64,000 bases of DNA, taken from assembly GCF_005298075.1 (NCBI RefSeq), contig NZ_SZZH01000006.1, forward strand, positions 1 to 64,000, in the 5' to 3' direction. Source of the stretch: Nakamurella flava. Its GTDB lineage: Bacteria > Actinomycetota > Actinomycetes > Mycobacteriales > Nakamurellaceae. A program made the translations under genes and the position numbers. Of this stretch, positions 7,307 through 15,915 are shown piece by piece. A model generated the notes under the pieces. That model had not been told where the DNA came from, made no database searches, and worked only from the letters and a program-made list of their open reading frames with translations. The number at the start of each line of letters is the position of its first letter. The stretch's first letter is position 1.

Positions 7307-9759
7307 CCTCGCCCGCTGCCGCGCCGGAAAGACCTGCCGCCGCGACGTTGTCGAGCTCGACCGATACCCGGCGAGCCGACTCGCCCACCGCGGCGATCGT
7401 GCTGCTGGCCCGGGCCCGCTGGCGCGACGGCTGGAAGGGTTTTCTCGTCTGGGGCCTGCTGATCGGGGTGCTGGCCGGGGCGGCGCTGACCGAGGTGGCG
7501 GCCGGGCAGCGCACGGCCACCGTCTACGACCGGCTGGTCGATGCCGTCGGCTGGGACGATGCCCGGCTCAACCCGCGGCCGGACCCGGCCGAACTCGCGC
7601 GGATCGCGGCGCTCCCCGGTGTCGAGGCCAGCTACCACGAATGGTCGTGGGTCGCCCAGGTGGAGGGCCCCGGCGTGCGGTACATCGACATCGGGGCCGG
7701 TCCGGCCGACCACCAGGGGCTGGTCGACCCCGTCATCGTCGACGGCCGCGCCGCGGACGAGACCCGCCCGGACGAACTGGTCATCGCCGAGGGACTGGCC
7801 CAGGATTCGGGATGGACCGTGGGCTCGCAGGTCTCGACCCAGCTGCTCACCCCGCAGGAGGTCACCCAGTTCGGCGCGGGCTTCGACACACCCGACGGGG
7901 GCCCCGCCCGCTTCACCGTCGTCGGCATCGCCCGGCTGCCCGCCTTCGGCAGCGGCATCGCCAACACGCACGCCACCGAGGCGTTCTACCAGGCCCACGC
8001 CGACACCGCGGCGCTGCTCACGGTCTTCCTCCGCCTGTCCGACGACCCGGCGGAGCGCGAGGCCTTCCGGGCGGCGGCGGCCGAGTACCTGGCGGACAAC
8101 CCGCCCGACCTGGGGATCAGCGGGCTCGGACCGGTGCGGGTCATCGACACCTCGACGCTGGTCAACCCCTCGGTGCTGACCGGCATCAGCGTCCTGAGCA
8201 CCGCACTGCGGGTGGTCGCCATGGTGGTGGCCCTCGCGGCCGCACTGCTGTTGCTGACCGTCGTCACCCGGCGGTCCAGCAGCGACCGCATCGACGAGAC
8301 CGTCGAACGAGCACTGGGTCTCACGCAGGCGCAGCGGGTCCTGAGCCGGGTTCTCCCGCTGACCGCCACCGCCGGTGTCGCCGCCCTGACCTGCGGCGTG
8401 ATCGGCCTGGCCTCGTCGGCGATTCCCCCGATCGGCGGTCTCGCCCGCCTGGAACCACGTCCCGGTTTCGCGCCCCAGTGGTGGGTGCTCGCGGCCGGGG
8501 TGGTCGTCACCCTGGTGGGCGTCGTCGTCATCTCGACCCTCGGATGCTGGGTGGTCCGCAGCCGATCGGCGTCCGGATGGACGGCGGCCGGTCTGCTCCC
8601 CCGGTCGTCGACCCGATGGGATCCGTCCCGCGCGACGCGCCCGCGGCTGTCGCGGTCACCCGCGCTGACCGTCGCGCGCCGGCTCGGGTCCGGCCGTCGG
8701 CGGTGGGTGGCTATGACCCGGACCGCGGTGGTGGCCGTCTTCGTCGTCGCAGTGGTCGCCTCGGCCACCGTCGCGGCCAGCATGGGACGCACGGTCGACA
8801 CCCCCGCCCGGTGGGGCTGGAACGCCGACGTCTCCCTCATCGACGCCACCCCCGAACAGGCTCAGGCCCTGTCGCTCGATCCGCGGGTCGCGGCGATCAG
8901 GCTGGTCCGGGCGGCCACGGTCCCCCTGGTGCCGGGGGCGGCGGCTGACGGTACGGCGGCCAGCGGCGACGCGGTCCTGGCGTTCGGCTACCGGGACCAG
9001 CTGGGAAGCATCCCCTGGTCGGTCATCACCGGACGGGTTCCGACCACCGATAACGAGGTGGCGGTGGGCACCCTCACCGCCGGTCGGCTCGGGCTGATGG
9101 TCGGGTCGACGATGCAGTTCCCGGGGCCTTCCGGACCCGCGGACTACACCGTCGTCGGGACCGTGACTGTCGCCCCGGTGTCGAGCACACCGCTGGGCGA
9201 CATGGCCCTCATGACACTGGATGGCCTGACCCGGATCGACCGGGGCCAGTCCTACGACCACGCCGACATCGTGGCCCGCCCCGGTCAGGCGGAGTCACTG
9301 ATCGCCGACCTCGCCCAGCAGGCCGAGATCGCCCTCCCCGGACGGCCGGAGTCCGTCGTCTATCTGGCCGACGTCCGGGAGCTGCCCGGTCTGGGAGCGT
9401 GGCTCTGGGCGGGCGCCACCATCGCCCTGCTCGTCGCCGGGTGCACGGCCGCCATCCGCCGCGGGGCCACCGAGGGCGCCACCCTGGCCGTGCTCGGCAT
9501 GACCCGATCCGACCGACGATCCGCGGCGGCCTGGGCCGCGTTCCTGGTGGTCACCCCGGGGGCGCTGATCGGGACTCTGCTCGGCGTGCTCGTCGGACGG
9601 CTGGTCTGGTCCAACACCTGGGTGAGCGGGATCGCCACCGACGCCGTCGTCGGGTGGCCGGTCCTCGTCGCGGCTGCGGTCGGCCCGGTGGTGGTGGCGG
9701 TGCTCGCCGCCGTAGTGGTCGCCGGGCGGGACGTGCCGGCCAGATCGCCGGTGGAGTAG
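7303..9759 (+). CDS. FtsX-like ABC transporter permease
   Basis: 818 residues. A first membrane segment (FLVWGLLIGVLAGAALTEV) is followed by a large extracytoplasmic MacB_PCD-like domain, then FtsX blocks with membrane helices around LRVVAMVVALAAALLLL, WVLAAGVVVTLVGVVVI, AVFVVAVVASATVAAS, a second periplasmic-type domain, and three C-terminal helices ending in VLVAAAVGPVVVAVLAAVVVAG. This duplicated permease layout fits the ATPase two genes upstream. Substrate unknown; mechanotransmission-type export of peptides, lipids or antibiotics is likely from the family. Confidence 0.88.
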   Translation: MTSPAAAPERPAAATLSSSTDTRRADSPTAAIVLLARARWRDGWKGFLVWGLLIGVLAGAALTEVAAGQRTATVYDRLVDAVGWDDARLNPRPDPAELARIAALPGVEASYHEWSWVAQVEGPGVRYIDIGAGPADHQGLVDPVIVDGRAADETRPDELVIAEGLAQDSGWTVGSQVSTQLLTPQEVTQFGAGFDTPDGGPARFTVVGIARLPAFGSGIANTHATEAFYQAHADTAALLTVFLRLSDDPAEREAFRAAAAEYLADNPPDLGISGLGPVRVIDTSTLVNPSVLTGISVLSTALRVVAMVVALAAALLLLTVVTRRSSSDRIDETVERALGLTQAQRVLSRVLPLTATAGVAALTCGVIGLASSAIPPIGGLARLEPRPGFAPQWWVLAAGVVVTLVGVVVISTLGCWVVRSRSASGWTAAGLLPRSSTRWDPSRATRPRLSRSPALTVARRLGSGRRRWVAMTRTAVVAVFVVAVVASATVAASMGRTVDTPARWGWNADVSLIDATPEQAQALSLDPRVAAIRLVRAATVPLVPGAAADGTAASGDAVLAFGYRDQLGSIPWSVITGRVPTTDNEVAVGTLTAGRLGLMVGSTMQFPGPSGPADYTVVGTVTVAPVSSTPLGDMALMTLDGLTRIDRGQSYDHADIVARPGQAESLIADLAQQAEIALPGRPESVVYLADVRELPGLGAWLWAGATIALLVAGCTAAIRRGATEGATLAVLGMTRSDRRSAAAWAAFLVVTPGALIGTLLGVLVGRLVWSNTWVSGIATDAVVGWPVLVAAAVGPVVVAVLAAVVVAGRDVPARSPVE

Positions 9760-9917
9760 CAACGCCCGTCGCGATCGCGGCCGGCGGGCCTGGCCGACGC
9801 GGAGTCCAGCTCCCCGCGTGGCAGAGTGACCCGATGACCGGGATCCCCGTCGAGTTCGCCGATCGGCCCGAGAACGCGGAGCCGCGTCAACGCTATGGTT
9901 TGTTGCGCGGGAACCTC

Positions 9918-10874
9918 TCAGCTTGACCGTGACGCATCCTGGGCTGACTCTAGGGCTGACGCACTCCGGTCTGTGACGGTGGCAGCCCATTCAACGAGCG
10001 CGTCATGATTCTTGGCCAGATCTTCTGCGTTCGCCGTCGATACGGCCTCAATCCAAGCACCTGGGGCACCCGCTTGTTCGGCGCAATCCGCATCAGCCGT
10101 GGCTAGTTCGCGCTCGTTGTCACGCATCTGTAGGTATTGACTGAATCTGTCCTCAGACGAAGAGACTGCCACTGCACCTCTTGCCTCGTACAGGTTGGCA
10201 CGGATTGCTCCGCTAGAAGCGGCATTCAAACCCTTACCCTCGATGCAAACCCTCCATTCTGAGGCCACGCCTTGCCACTTCGAACTCTCGGCGACAGCTG
10301 TCTTGGCCTGATTGAGACTCTGGCTAGCTATCCAGGTCATGCGCGTATAGCGGGCCAAATCTCCATACAGATCCCGACGCACATCTGCATAGCATCCATC
10401 GGCACCTACATTTACCGTGTAGCCATCGTCGAAGGTCTCTGTGACTATTTTTGAAGGATCGCCGAACGCTGCCTTGTACGCTGCCTCGCGATCCAGGTCA
10501 CTAGCTGCTTTCCATTGGCTAGACTCGTCAGGCGTTTGGGCCTTGAGAAGTCTGGTCGCCACGCCGTATCCAACTTCTTCCGCGATCGCACGGGTGGGCG
10601 GCGGCAACAGGCCCAAATCGGTTTCGTCGGGCTCGGCTTGCGGTTCGGCCGACGACGGGTAGCCCTTCTCGTGAACACACTTTTTCACGAGGACGGCTTC
10701 GGCTGAGCCTATGACCTCCGAGGTTCGTTGAACCTGTGCCAGCGCGGCGGCCGCTTCTTGTGCTCGGGCTTCTATTCCAGGTCCTGAACCAGAGCAGCCA
10801 GAAGCAGTAGACATTGCGACGATCGCGAGCGTGGCAGCAGCCCACCAACGGGCCCGGGTCTGGCAAGCTGCCAC
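9918..10874 (-). CDS. Putative lipoprotein of unknown function
   Basis: 318 residues from a GTG at 10874, chosen because it gives a compact lipoprotein signal peptide (hydrophobic WWAAATLAIVA, lipobox A-S-G-C with Cys27). The mature part is mainly helical with several Cys (KKCVHEKGYP, GADGCYADVR, EWRVCIEGKGL, ADADCAEQAG), a pattern found in uncharacterised actinobacterial lipoproteins. Codon use is visibly less GC-rich than flanking genes. It starts 27 bases after the stop of the I36-like gene, so the two are likely cotranscribed. No recognised catalytic motif. Confidence 0.7.
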   Translation of the reverse strand: MAACQTRARWWAAATLAIVAMSTASGCSGSGPGIEARAQEAAAALAQVQRTSEVIGSAEAVLVKKCVHEKGYPSSAEPQAEPDETDLGLLPPPTRAIAEEVGYGVATRLLKAQTPDESSQWKAASDLDREAAYKAAFGDPSKIVTETFDDGYTVNVGADGCYADVRRDLYGDLARYTRMTWIASQSLNQAKTAVAESSKWQGVASEWRVCIEGKGLNAASSGAIRANLYEARGAVAVSSSEDRFSQYLQMRDNERELATADADCAEQAGAPGAWIEAVSTANAEDLAKNHDALVEWAATVTDRSASALESAQDASRSS

Positions 10875-10900
10875 GACCCAGGCCCGACGAGCTGGCTGCG

Positions 10901-11377
10901 TCAGCAACTGGGGCGTCCGTCCCACTTGTGGGAGGAGCCCCGATCGCTGGCGGAGGAGTTGTAGAAAACGTCCCAGCCCTGCGCGACACAAATGGTCTGC
11001 GCGCCGCTGAACTGGGTGTAGTCGTAGACGACGACTGGGACGTCCCAGCGGCTTCGCCATGAGCTGTCCTCGTTGTAGAGATTCGCGTAGCTCGTGAAGG
11101 ACCAGTTGGTGTTCGCCTGCGTAAACTTATAGGTGGGGCCGTTGAAATAGGTGTCCTTCGAGACGCAGAACTCCTGGCTGGCGCAGGCCAAGGCAGCCCT
11201 GGCTGCGGTACCGGAGCCAGCGGCTGGTGCAGGTGCCGCGGATGATCCAACCGGGGCGCCTGGGGTGGTCACAGGAGGGCTGTCGTCGGCATTGGCGACG
11301 CCGGACGGGGCGAAGAGCATGCACCCAGCAGCGACGGCAACACCGACGGTAGAACAGACTCGCGAGAGCAAGGACAT
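10901..11377 (-). CDS. Secreted peptidase-inhibitor I36/crystallin-like protein
   Basis: 158 residues from an ATG with GGAGGA five bases upstream. A Sec signal peptide (VGVAVAAGCMLFAPSGVANA) is followed by an Ala/Pro/Gly linker and a C-terminal domain with FCVSKDTYFNGPTYKF, WSFTSYANLYNEDSS and QTICVAQGWDV. This resembles the beta/gamma-crystallin-fold proteins of the I36 protease-inhibitor family of actinomycetes. Four Cys probably form disulfides outside the cell. Protease inhibition is possible but unproven. Lower GC than the surroundings; divergent from padR. Confidence 0.72.
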   Translation of the reverse strand: MSLLSRVCSTVGVAVAAGCMLFAPSGVANADDSPPVTTPGAPVGSSAAPAPAAGSGTAARAALACASQEFCVSKDTYFNGPTYKFTQANTNWSFTSYANLYNEDSSWRSRWDVPVVVYDYTQFSGAQTICVAQGWDVFYNSSASDRGSSHKWDGRPSC

Positions 11378-11438
11378 TTTCTCCTCCAAGAGCTGCGGAT
11401 GCCTCGATTGCTGCCGGGGCGTGAACCTTCAGGAAGCT

Positions 11439-11464
11439 TAGACAGGCTAGGCACGGTCTGTCTA
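11439..11464. promoter_or_regulatory. Candidate PadR operator (inverted repeat)
   Basis: Perfect 7-bp arms TAGACAG (11439-11445) and CTGTCTA (11458-11464) separated by 12 bases lie in the divergent intergenic region between the I36-like gene and padR. PadR repressors usually bind inverted repeats in their own promoters, so autoregulation is plausible. Confidence 0.45.
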
Positions 11465-11500
11465 TGCATCGTGCTGTCCGAATCTAGGTATGGTCGACAC

Positions 11501-11821
11501 ATGCGCCCAGACGCGGTCCGTGGCCACCTAGACATGCTGATCTTGGCGGTGCTCGCCGCTGGGCCCCTTCACGGATACGCACTCCTCAACGAGATTCGGA
11601 ACCGAAGTCGAGGTGAGCTGGATCTTGCACAGGGCACCGTTTATCCGGCACTTCATAGACTCGAAGGTGCAAACCTGCTGGCCAGTGACTGGCGAAGAGT
11701 TGATGGTCGTAGACGCCGCTACTACCACCTCACGAGTCCGGGCCGCGAGGCGCTCGCCGATGAACGATCGAACTGGAACAGACTCATGTTAGCCATCAGT
11801 GCGACCATCGCGGAGCGTTGA
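11501..11821 (+). CDS. PadR-family transcriptional regulator
   Basis: 106 residues from the ATG at 11501; the upstream in-frame extension lies in promoter-like sequence. PadR winged-helix hallmarks are all present: HLDMLILAVLAAGPLHGYAL, LDLAQGTVYPALHRLEGANLL and RRRYYHLTSPGREAL. The length is typical of the short PadR subfamily. The HAAS membrane protein gene follows after six bases, a classic PadR/HAAS pairing. The effector is unknown. Confidence 0.9.
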   Translation: MRPDAVRGHLDMLILAVLAAGPLHGYALLNEIRNRSRGELDLAQGTVYPALHRLEGANLLASDWRRVDGRRRRYYHLTSPGREALADERSNWNRLMLAISATIAER

Positions 11822-11827
11822 TTCAAC

Positions 11828-12655
11828 GTGAACGAGACATACCAGCTCTATTTGCAGAGTATCGAAAAAGAACTTGCGTGGCGTCAAGATGTCGGCGACA
11901 TTGTCGATGAATTGCACGACCATTTGTCATCGTCTCACGAGCGGCTGATTTCGATGGGACTGAACCCATCAGAGGCGGTCGATCGAACGATCTGCGAAAT
12001 GGGAAGCCCAGAGGCCGTAGCGTCGTCGTTCTTAGACGACGGCTATGGCGGCGTCGCATACCCGTCCCGCTCCTCGAGGGCGGGAGGCCTGGCCTTCATC
12101 GTTGCTGGTTTGATGTGGTTAAGCCTAGGATTGTCCTGGTCGTTCTCGTACTACCGTCCCGCAAGTTGGGTCGCGGTCCTCAATTCCTACTGGTCCGGTC
12201 TCGTTTCAGTCGCTGTTCTGCTGACTTCACTCGGGGTCATTTCTTTAGCTTCGAGACTAGCTCGCCCGGTGACCGCTATGCTCAGATTTGGGTCAGCTAG
12301 TGCTGCACTGGCGGCGGTCGTCGCTATCGTTTGTCAAGATTCAGCCCCAGTTTGGGCACCATTGCTGGGTGCTAGTACTGCGCTCTCAGCTCTGGCGTAC
12401 AATAAGTCGTTCTGTGTGTTAAGAATTAGTTCGGCCGTGCTCACGAGTCTGAAGTTTTGGTTCCTGCCCACCTTGCCTCTGCAATTGACAATCGGGCTGA
12501 TTAGACCCCAGGTGGCAGATGGCGCACCACTTGGATGGCTCGCCGGCTTTGCTCTCCTCGGGATCTCACTGATCAAGACCGGTAGTGCATTATCTTCGGA
12601 GCACTGCAGGATCAGTCCCCCTGAAGTGGATCTCGCACAGACATCTGCAAATTGA
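11828..12655 (+). CDS. HAAS-domain multi-pass membrane protein
   Basis: 275 residues from a GTG. The N-terminal 75 residues match the HAAS/permease-prefix domain (YLQSIEKELAWRQDVGDIVDEL, LNPSEAVDRTICEMGSPEAVASSF). About six hydrophobic segments follow (GGLAFIVAGLMWLSLGLS, LVSVAVLLTSLGVISLA, AALAAVVAIVC, and further segments to GWLAGFALLGISLI). Such proteins are regularly encoded directly after PadR and may act as its sensor or antagonist. Codon use is lower in GC than the genome backbone. Confidence 0.75.
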   Translation: MNETYQLYLQSIEKELAWRQDVGDIVDELHDHLSSSHERLISMGLNPSEAVDRTICEMGSPEAVASSFLDDGYGGVAYPSRSSRAGGLAFIVAGLMWLSLGLSWSFSYYRPASWVAVLNSYWSGLVSVAVLLTSLGVISLASRLARPVTAMLRFGSASAALAAVVAIVCQDSAPVWAPLLGASTALSALAYNKSFCVLRISSAVLTSLKFWFLPTLPLQLTIGLIRPQVADGAPLGWLAGFALLGISLIKTGSALSSEHCRISPPEVDLAQTSAN

Positions 12656-13143
12656 TCGGGCGATAGGAACGGCAGCATCCTCGAACCAGTTGTGTCGGCC
12701 GGTCGGGCGAACGCGCGTTGCGCCTCGATGGACACGTGCTCTTGACCGACGATCGCACCCGTACTGGGTTTGGGGCCTTGGCTGGGGTGACGGCGACGAC
12801 GACCACACCCCGGGCATAACACAGGCCCGGTTGTTGGACGCGGCGGCGCCGCCACCGTGGCTTCGGAGCGTTGGCGGGGTCCTTCCTCAGAGGCACATGT
12901 GAACGGACGCCTACCGCACGGGTGCGCGGAGACGGCATTCCCCGGCCGCCTTGACCAGGTCCGGAGCAGATCGTGTCTCGCGTCGGTCTGCGCTTCCGAC
13001 CGAGGTCGCCGAGTACCTGTCGACCCACCACGCGCCACCCGGGCAGCTGACCAGGCCCGATCTCGCGGTGACCGCGCAGTCCGTCGTCCTCGACGCACCG
13101 ACCGACCCGCTGCGGGCGGAGCCGACCGCCGATCCGCGGTCAC
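12656..13143. other. Gene-poor stretch at the right edge of the low-GC island
   Basis: 488 bases between the HAAS gene and the response regulator genes. Short open frames exist on both strands, but none has a convincing ribosome site or family motif. GC content climbs from island-like to genome-like across it. It may be a degraded remnant at an insertion boundary. No repeat, tRNA or attachment site was recognised. Confidence 0.4.
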
Positions 13144-13542
13144 TCAGGCCGGCGCCGACGGCCGACTGACCTGAGCCCAGAGCTCGGCCAACCGCGCCGG
13201 GGTCAGACTCTCCTTGGGCAGGAACAGCAGTTCCTCCCCGGTGGTGGGGTCGGCCAGGTCGAGATCGTCGCGGGACTGGGTCGAGACGAGTACCACCAGC
13301 GACCAGCCCGCGGCCCGGACGAGGCGGGCGGCCTCGACTCCGCCCATGCCGGGCATCTGCACGTCGATGAGCAGCAGGTCGGGGTGCAACTCGCGGCAGA
13401 GACGGACCGCCTCTTCGCCGCTGTCGCCGTCGGCGACGACCTCGAAGCCGGGGGTGCGGCCGACGACGGCCCGGGCGACCCGACGGAAGGGGGCCTGGTC
13501 GTCGACGATCGCGACGCGCACCGAGGGCGCCGGGGCGGTCAT
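13144..13542 (-). CDS. Stand-alone response regulator receiver domain
   Basis: 132 residues consisting only of a REC domain: acidic pair VAIVDDQ near the N-terminus, phosphoacceptor D60 in LLLIDVQMPGMGG, and conserved Lys in FLPKESL. There is no DNA-binding domain. The start overlaps the end of the LuxR-type regulator gene by four bases (ATGA), so the two are coexpressed. It may act as a phosphate sink or protein-interaction switch. No kinase gene is adjacent. Confidence 0.85.
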   Translation of the reverse strand: MTAPAPSVRVAIVDDQAPFRRVARAVVGRTPGFEVVADGDSGEEAVRLCRELHPDLLLIDVQMPGMGGVEAARLVRAAGWSLVVLVSTQSRDDLDLADPTTGEELLFLPKESLTPARLAELWAQVSRPSAPA

Positions 13543-14201
13543 TGCGATTCCTTGAGGAACACCAGGACGGCACGGACCCGGCGGTTCAGGTCCTTCTCCT
13601 CGGCCAGTCCGAGCTTGGTGAAGATCGAGTTGATGTGCTTCTCGATGGCCCGTTCGGACAGGAACAGGGTTCCGGCGATCGCCGCATTGCTCTTGCCCTG
13701 CGCCATGTTCGACAGCACCTCGGTCTCCCGGGGGCTGAGCGAGTCGATGACCGACGGCCGCGCGGTGCTCGCCGTGACGAGTTGCTCGACGACCGTCGGG
13801 TCAATGACGGACCCGCCGTCGGCGACGGCCCGGATGGCGGCGGTCAGCTCGCCGACGTCGGCGACCCGCTCCTTGAGCAGGTAGGCCCGTCGGGCAGCCC
13901 CACCGGACAGCAGGGCCAGCGCGTAGGCGGCCTCAGCGAACTGACTGAGCAGGACGAGTCCGGTGTCCGGGTGCCGGTCCCGCAGGTGACCGGCCACCTG
14001 AATGCCCTCGTCGGAGTGGCTCGGTGGCATGCGGATATCGGAGACGACGACGTCCGGGCGTTGTTCGTCGACGAGGGCGAGCAGCGAGGGCAGGTCGGTC
14101 GCGGTGCCGACCAGCTTCAGGGTCGGGTCGAGTTCGATGAGGCGCACCAGCCCCTGCCGGAGCAGCGAGTTGTCCTCGGCCAGCACCACGGAGATCGTCA
14201 C
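13539..14201 (-). CDS. NarL/LuxR-family response regulator
   Basis: 220 residues from a GTG at 14201, the usual family length; a longer reading from a GTG at 14273 lacks homology. The REC domain has D55 in VVVSDIRMPP, and the C-terminal LuxR helix-turn-helix is LSPRETEVLSNMAQGKSNAA with FLSERAIEKHINSIFTKLGL. It is coupled to the stand-alone receiver downstream. The cognate kinase must be encoded elsewhere. Confidence 0.9.
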   Translation of the reverse strand: MTISVVLAEDNSLLRQGLVRLIELDPTLKLVGTATDLPSLLALVDEQRPDVVVSDIRMPPSHSDEGIQVAGHLRDRHPDTGLVLLSQFAEAAYALALLSGGAARRAYLLKERVADVGELTAAIRAVADGGSVIDPTVVEQLVTASTARPSVIDSLSPRETEVLSNMAQGKSNAAIAGTLFLSERAIEKHINSIFTKLGLAEEKDLNRRVRAVLVFLKESQ

Positions 14202-14303
14202 GTCGAAAAGGGTAGCGACGTCCGGTTCACCGATCCGGGGTGCAGGTTCCCCGGATCCGGTGGTGCTGTCCACACCCGGCCACCCGAGGTCCCGGCGGGA
14301 ATC

Positions 14304-15179
14304 TCAGAACCAGCGCTCCAGCACCCGCGCGACCCCGTCGTCGTGATGATCGGCGGCGATCTCGTCGGCGACGGCGACGACGTCGTTGTGGGCGTTGCCC
14401 ATGGCGACGGCCCGACCGGCCCAGGCGAACATCTCCAGGTCGTTGGGCATGTCGCCGAAGGCGATGGCGTGGGCGGGGTCGATGTCCCAGCGGGCCGCGA
14501 GCCGGTCCAGGGCGGCGCCCTTGTTGACGCCGGCGGCGGCGACCTCGATGAGCCCGTCGTCGGTGGACCAGGTGATGTGCACGGGACTCCCGTCCACCTC
14601 GGCCGAGTCCTCGGTCGTCGTCCAGCCCATCGTGTCGGCCGCCTCCTGGGCGACGGCGGCGAGCGTCCGGGAGTCCGTGCGCCCCCGGACCAGGAGTTTG
14701 GCGACCGGTTCGGCCAGCAGGGTCTCCCGCGGCGACCGCTGGAAGTAGCCGAACGCCCACGGATGGTCGTACGACTCTTCGGCGATGCAGGCCTGCAGGG
14801 TGGTGCCGAGCCGTTCGACGGCCAGCGAGACCGTCGGGTCCAGTTCGGTGAGGCGCCCGATGAAGGTCTGCATGACCTCGGGGGTCAGCGGCGAGGCCGC
14901 GATGATGTCGTCGGCCCCGACGTCGTAGACGATGGCCCCGTTCATGCAGACGGCGACCCCGGTGAACCCGGCCTCCAGGACCGGGGTCAGCCACCAGATC
15001 GGCCTCCCGGTGGCGATGACGACGGGGACGCCGGCGTCCTGGGCCCGGCGCAGCGCGGCCATGTTGCGGTCGCTGACCTTCATGCCGGACGCGTCGAGCA
15101 GGGTGCCGTCCATGTCGGTGACGATCAACCGGGGCGGGGTTTCGGCAGCGGACCGGACCGGGGACGGGGAGGAACTCAC
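14304..15179 (-). CDS. HAD-superfamily (Cof-type) phosphatase
   Basis: 291 residues from a GTG at 15179, placed after GGGAG. Motif I is VTDMDGTLLD, motif II VVIATGR, the Lys of motif III lies in GVNKGAAL and motif IV is AFGDMPNDLEMF, as in Cof-type IIB HAD hydrolases that dephosphorylate sugar phosphates or nucleotides in the cytoplasm. The cap region lies between motifs II and III. The specific substrate cannot be assigned. Confidence 0.9.
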   Translation of the reverse strand: MSSSPSPVRSAAETPPRLIVTDMDGTLLDASGMKVSDRNMAALRRAQDAGVPVVIATGRPIWWLTPVLEAGFTGVAVCMNGAIVYDVGADDIIAASPLTPEVMQTFIGRLTELDPTVSLAVERLGTTLQACIAEESYDHPWAFGYFQRSPRETLLAEPVAKLLVRGRTDSRTLAAVAQEAADTMGWTTTEDSAEVDGSPVHITWSTDDGLIEVAAAGVNKGAALDRLAARWDIDPAHAIAFGDMPNDLEMFAWAGRAVAMGNAHNDVVAVADEIAADHHDDGVARVLERWF

Positions 15180-15239
15180 CGGTGCATTCTCCCGCAACGG
15201 CCGGCCGGGGCCGGACCGCCGCGGGCCTGCCGGCCCGAA

Positions 15240-15641
15240 CTAGCGGCGGGCGTCGACTCCGCCACGGTGCAGCCGGCGGGCGAGGGCCCGCTCCCGGTAC
15301 CAGGCCCGGATCTGCGGCGTGATGCTGTCCGGCTCGTCACCGGAGAGCCGTTGCCGATGCCGCTGGGCTGCGCCCTCCCAGGTCAGCACGCCCAGCTCGA
15401 CCGCGACCAGATCGGCGACCTCGGCCCGACCGGGCCGCCAGTCCTCGTAGTACCCGACGGTCAACCGCGAGATCATGCCGCGACGCTGCGCCGGCGAGAG
15501 GTAGCGGAGCAGGTCCGCGTAGTCGTCGGCGATGGTGGGGGTGGACGGGCCGGCCTCGACGATCGGCCAGGGCGAGATCGGGCGGTGGGCGGCGGCCGGG
15601 CCCGCGGACAACGACGATCCCCCTCGCCGCTGTCCATTCAT
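15240..15641 (-). CDS. Hypothetical protein, 133 aa
   Basis: The ATG at 15641 has GGGAG seven bases upstream. The protein has a Pro-rich N-terminus and a helical Arg-rich body (YADLLRYLSPAQRRGMISRL, WRPGRAEVADLVAVELGVLT, RAWYRERALARRLHRGG). No family is recognised. It is codirectional with the HAD gene, 60 bases apart. AT-rich sequence upstream (about 15690-15725) may hold its promoter. Confidence 0.6.
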   Translation of the reverse strand: MNGQRRGGSSLSAGPAAAHRPISPWPIVEAGPSTPTIADDYADLLRYLSPAQRRGMISRLTVGYYEDWRPGRAEVADLVAVELGVLTWEGAAQRHRQRLSGDEPDSITPQIRAWYRERALARRLHRGGVDARR

Positions 15642-15915
15642 CGTCGTGCTCCCGTCCACCGGCCGACCGGTCGCTCGCCAGAGCGTCGAATTAGCTCGTT
15701 AGCATTCACTGTAGTTAATCAGCTAACTGTTGGCAGCACCCGTCAGGGTGACCCGTCACACCCCTGTCCACCAGCGACAACCGATCCGGTGGTGCGTCCG
15801 CGCCCGCCCGACCGGCACCGGCCGGGGACCCTATGCTCGGCTGCGGTCGGTGACCTCGCCGCCGGCGGGGCGCCGAGGACCCGCATCCGGGTCGGTGCGC
15901 CAAGAAGGGTTTCCC

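Noticed and set aside
9360-9890. Minus-strand frame beginning MTRLRVLGPIGELDGDPG, which looks like the start of a SARP-type regulator
   Set aside because: Only the first dozen residues fit; the remainder is antisense to the FtsX permease, so it is not a supported gene.
9834-9926. Possible 30-residue plus-strand protein at the left edge of the low-GC island
   Set aside because: No ribosome site, no recognisable family, and it overlaps the end of the convergent lipoprotein gene; more likely boundary sequence.
12656-13143. Possible transposase or integrase remnant at the island edge
   Set aside because: No DDE or tyrosine-recombinase motif, terminal repeat or target duplication could be seen.
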